Below, piece by piece: positions 62,969 to 64,000 of a DNA stretch of 64,000 bases. Position 1 is the first letter of the stretch. The number at the start of each line of letters is the position of its first letter. Where the stretch lies: contig NZ_LT703001.1 in assembly GCF_900149705.1 (NCBI RefSeq), positions 744,001 through 808,000 on the forward strand. The letters are read 5' to 3'. The notes under the pieces were generated by a model. That model did not search any database. It was not told the origin of the DNA and saw nothing but the letters and a program-made list of their open reading frames with translations. This stretch comes from Sphingorhabdus sp. Alg231-15 (GTDB lineage: Bacteria; Pseudomonadota; Alphaproteobacteria; Sphingomonadales; Sphingomonadaceae). Position numbers and translations under genes: made by a program.

Positions 62969-64000
62969 TCAGGCCGTGGCCGGGATAGGTGCGGCGGCTT
63001 CTCTGCCCCGCTCGATGTCGTGAAGCAGGCTTCCCCGCCGGGTGTAATAATTCCACGTGACGAAGGCGCAGGCCGCGTAGAAGATCAGGAAACCCCAGAG
63101 CGCCGCATTGGGCGTGCCAGTCATCGCAATCGAGCTGCCATAGGCTTTGGGGATGAAAAACGCTCCGTAGGCCGCGATCGCCGAAGTGAAACCGATGATA
63201 GCTGCCGATTCCTTCTCTGCGTTGCGAAGCTGCTCATTGGCAGGCAGCTCAGGCATCAAGCGACCCACTTCCTTGCGCATGATGATCGGTATCATCTGGA
63301 AGGTGGATGCATTGCCTACGCCGGTTGCAAAGAACAGCAGCATGAACATCGCAAAGAAGCCCCAGAATGCGCCTTCCTGTTCCTTGATGCCCAGGAAGTA
63401 GAGCACGCCAGCAACCGCCACGATCATCAGCAGGAAAGTCCAGAACGTAACTCGTCCTCCGCCCCATTTGTCGGATATCCAGCCGGTTGCTGCACGGGAA
63501 GCGGCACCAACCAATGGCCCGAGGAATACATATTGCAATGAATCCACATCGGGGAATGCAATTTTCGACAAGAGTGGGAAGCCAGCTGAATAGCCGATAA
63601 ATGAACCAAATGTCCCTGTGTAGAGGAAGCACATGATCCAGTTATGCTTGCGCTGGAAGATCACAGCCTGATCGGAGAAAGTGGCTTTTGCAGAGGCGAT
63701 GTCGTTCATGCCGAACCACGCAAGTACCGAGCTGATCAGGATGAATGGGATCCAGATGAAACCGGCATTTTGCATCCATAGCTGGCTGCCATCTTCCAGT
63801 AGCTGAGGTTCGCCCCCCATGGCACCAAAGACGCCAGCAGTAATGACAATCGGCACCGCAAATTGCATGACGGATACACCCGCATTGCCCAGACCCGCAT
63901 TGAGCGCCAGCGCATTCCCCTTCTGCCGTTTCGGGAAGAAGAAGCTGATATTGGCCATGGAGGAAGCGAAATTGCCACCACCAAGACCGCAGAGCAGCGC
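62969..64000 (-). CDS. narK: Nitrate/nitrite transporter NarK (5' part beyond window)
   Basis: About 344 residues of a major facilitator superfamily nitrate/nitrite transporter; the N-terminus lies beyond the right edge. The signature GLGGGNFASSMANISFFFPKRQKG is cut at its start by the edge but visible around 63905-63985, and about nine membrane helices follow. Being directly upstream of narG it supplies nitrate to, or exports nitrite from, the reductase. The operon promoter and any FNR/NarL sites are outside the window. Confidence 0.93.
   Translation of the reverse strand, partial: ALLCGLGGGNFASSMANISFFFPKRQKGNALALNAGLGNAGVSVMQFAVPIVITAGVFGAMGGEPQLLEDGSQLWMQNAGFIWIPFILISSVLAWFGMNDIASAKATFSDQAVIFQRKHNWIMCFLYTGTFGSFIGYSAGFPLLSKIAFPDVDSLQYVFLGPLVGAASRAATGWISDKWGGGRVTFWTFLLMIVAVAGVLYFLGIKEQEGAFWGFFAMFMLLFFATGVGNASTFQMIPIIMRKEVGRLMPELPANEQLRNAEKESAAIIGFTSAIAAYGAFFIPKAYGSSIAMTGTPNAALWGFLIFYAACAFVTWNYYTRRGSLLHDIERGREAAAPIPATA

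Noticed and set aside
62492-63541. A 349-codon plus-strand frame opposite narG/narK
   Set aside because: narG and narK are clear; the antisense frame has no motif and is another shadow. The same applies to plus-strand frames at 8107-8952, 57822-58670 and 59657-60523.

Overview
The window reads as chromosomal DNA of an alphaproteobacterium, most likely a sphingomonad (a Sphingorhabdus/Parasphingorhabdus/Sphingopyxis-like organism). This rests on gene order and protein families, not on an rRNA gene: pckA divergent from chvI-chvG followed by a short HprK, RapZ, a mannose-type EIIA and HPr; a sphingomonad-type exosortase A (XrtA) exopolysaccharide cluster; and several outer-membrane, GMC-oxidoreductase and acyl-CoA genes. 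I saw no rRNA, CRISPR array, complete insertion sequence or phage module.

Region 1 (1-12.7 kb) is housekeeping and regulation: the end of an unknown gene, pckA, the ChvI/ChvG two-component system, the nitrogen/carbon PTS branch (hprK, rapZ, EIIA, HPr), an rRNA methyltransferase, a lipoprotein, rmuC, def, recR, fmt and truA. Region 2 (12.7-31.3 kb) is a complete XrtA-associated exopolysaccharide locus. Twelve tightly packed minus-strand genes cover priming and transferase enzymes, a chain-length regulator with tyrosine kinase, an outer-membrane export protein, an ATPase, a deacetylase, the exosortase and an asparagine-synthase-like amidotransferase. Four plus-strand genes (acetyltransferase-like, acyl carrier protein and two alpha/beta hydrolase-like proteins) diverge from them. 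No PEP-CTERM substrate protein is visible here. trxB and a TrhA/hemolysin III gene follow.

Region 3 (33-50.8 kb) is accessory DNA. It holds orphan lipoproteins and membrane proteins, a padR-controlled operon with a styrene-oxide-isomerase-like membrane protein and a metal-dependent hydrolase, a crotonase, a GMC oxidoreductase, an SDR and tRNA-Arg(TCT). It also holds an unusual two-gene unit: a TpsB/FhaC-type outer-membrane transporter followed by a 1175-residue protein of nine related modules joined by Pro/Gly/Asn-rich linkers. A family of interspersed hairpins (arms like CCGCTTT/AAAGCGG) is confined to this region. One copy shows compensated base changes in both arms.

Region 4 (50.8-64 kb) is catabolic and respiratory. 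An acyl-CoA dehydrogenase and a double cupin sit behind a perfect FNR-type box. On the other strand runs a nitrate respiration operon narK-narG-narH-narJ-narI-PpiC isomerase, followed after a 63-bp gap by a GCS2-type ligase and an aspartoacylase-like peptidase. narK runs off the right edge.

The best candidates for something undescribed are the TpsB/modular-repeat-protein pair (43.9-49.2 kb), the PadR/isomerase-like/hydrolase operon (36-38 kb), the GCS2-aspartoacylase pair (53-55.4 kb) and the covarying hairpin family. All functional statements are from sequence motifs and recalled family knowledge; nothing was searched or computed beyond reading the sequence.
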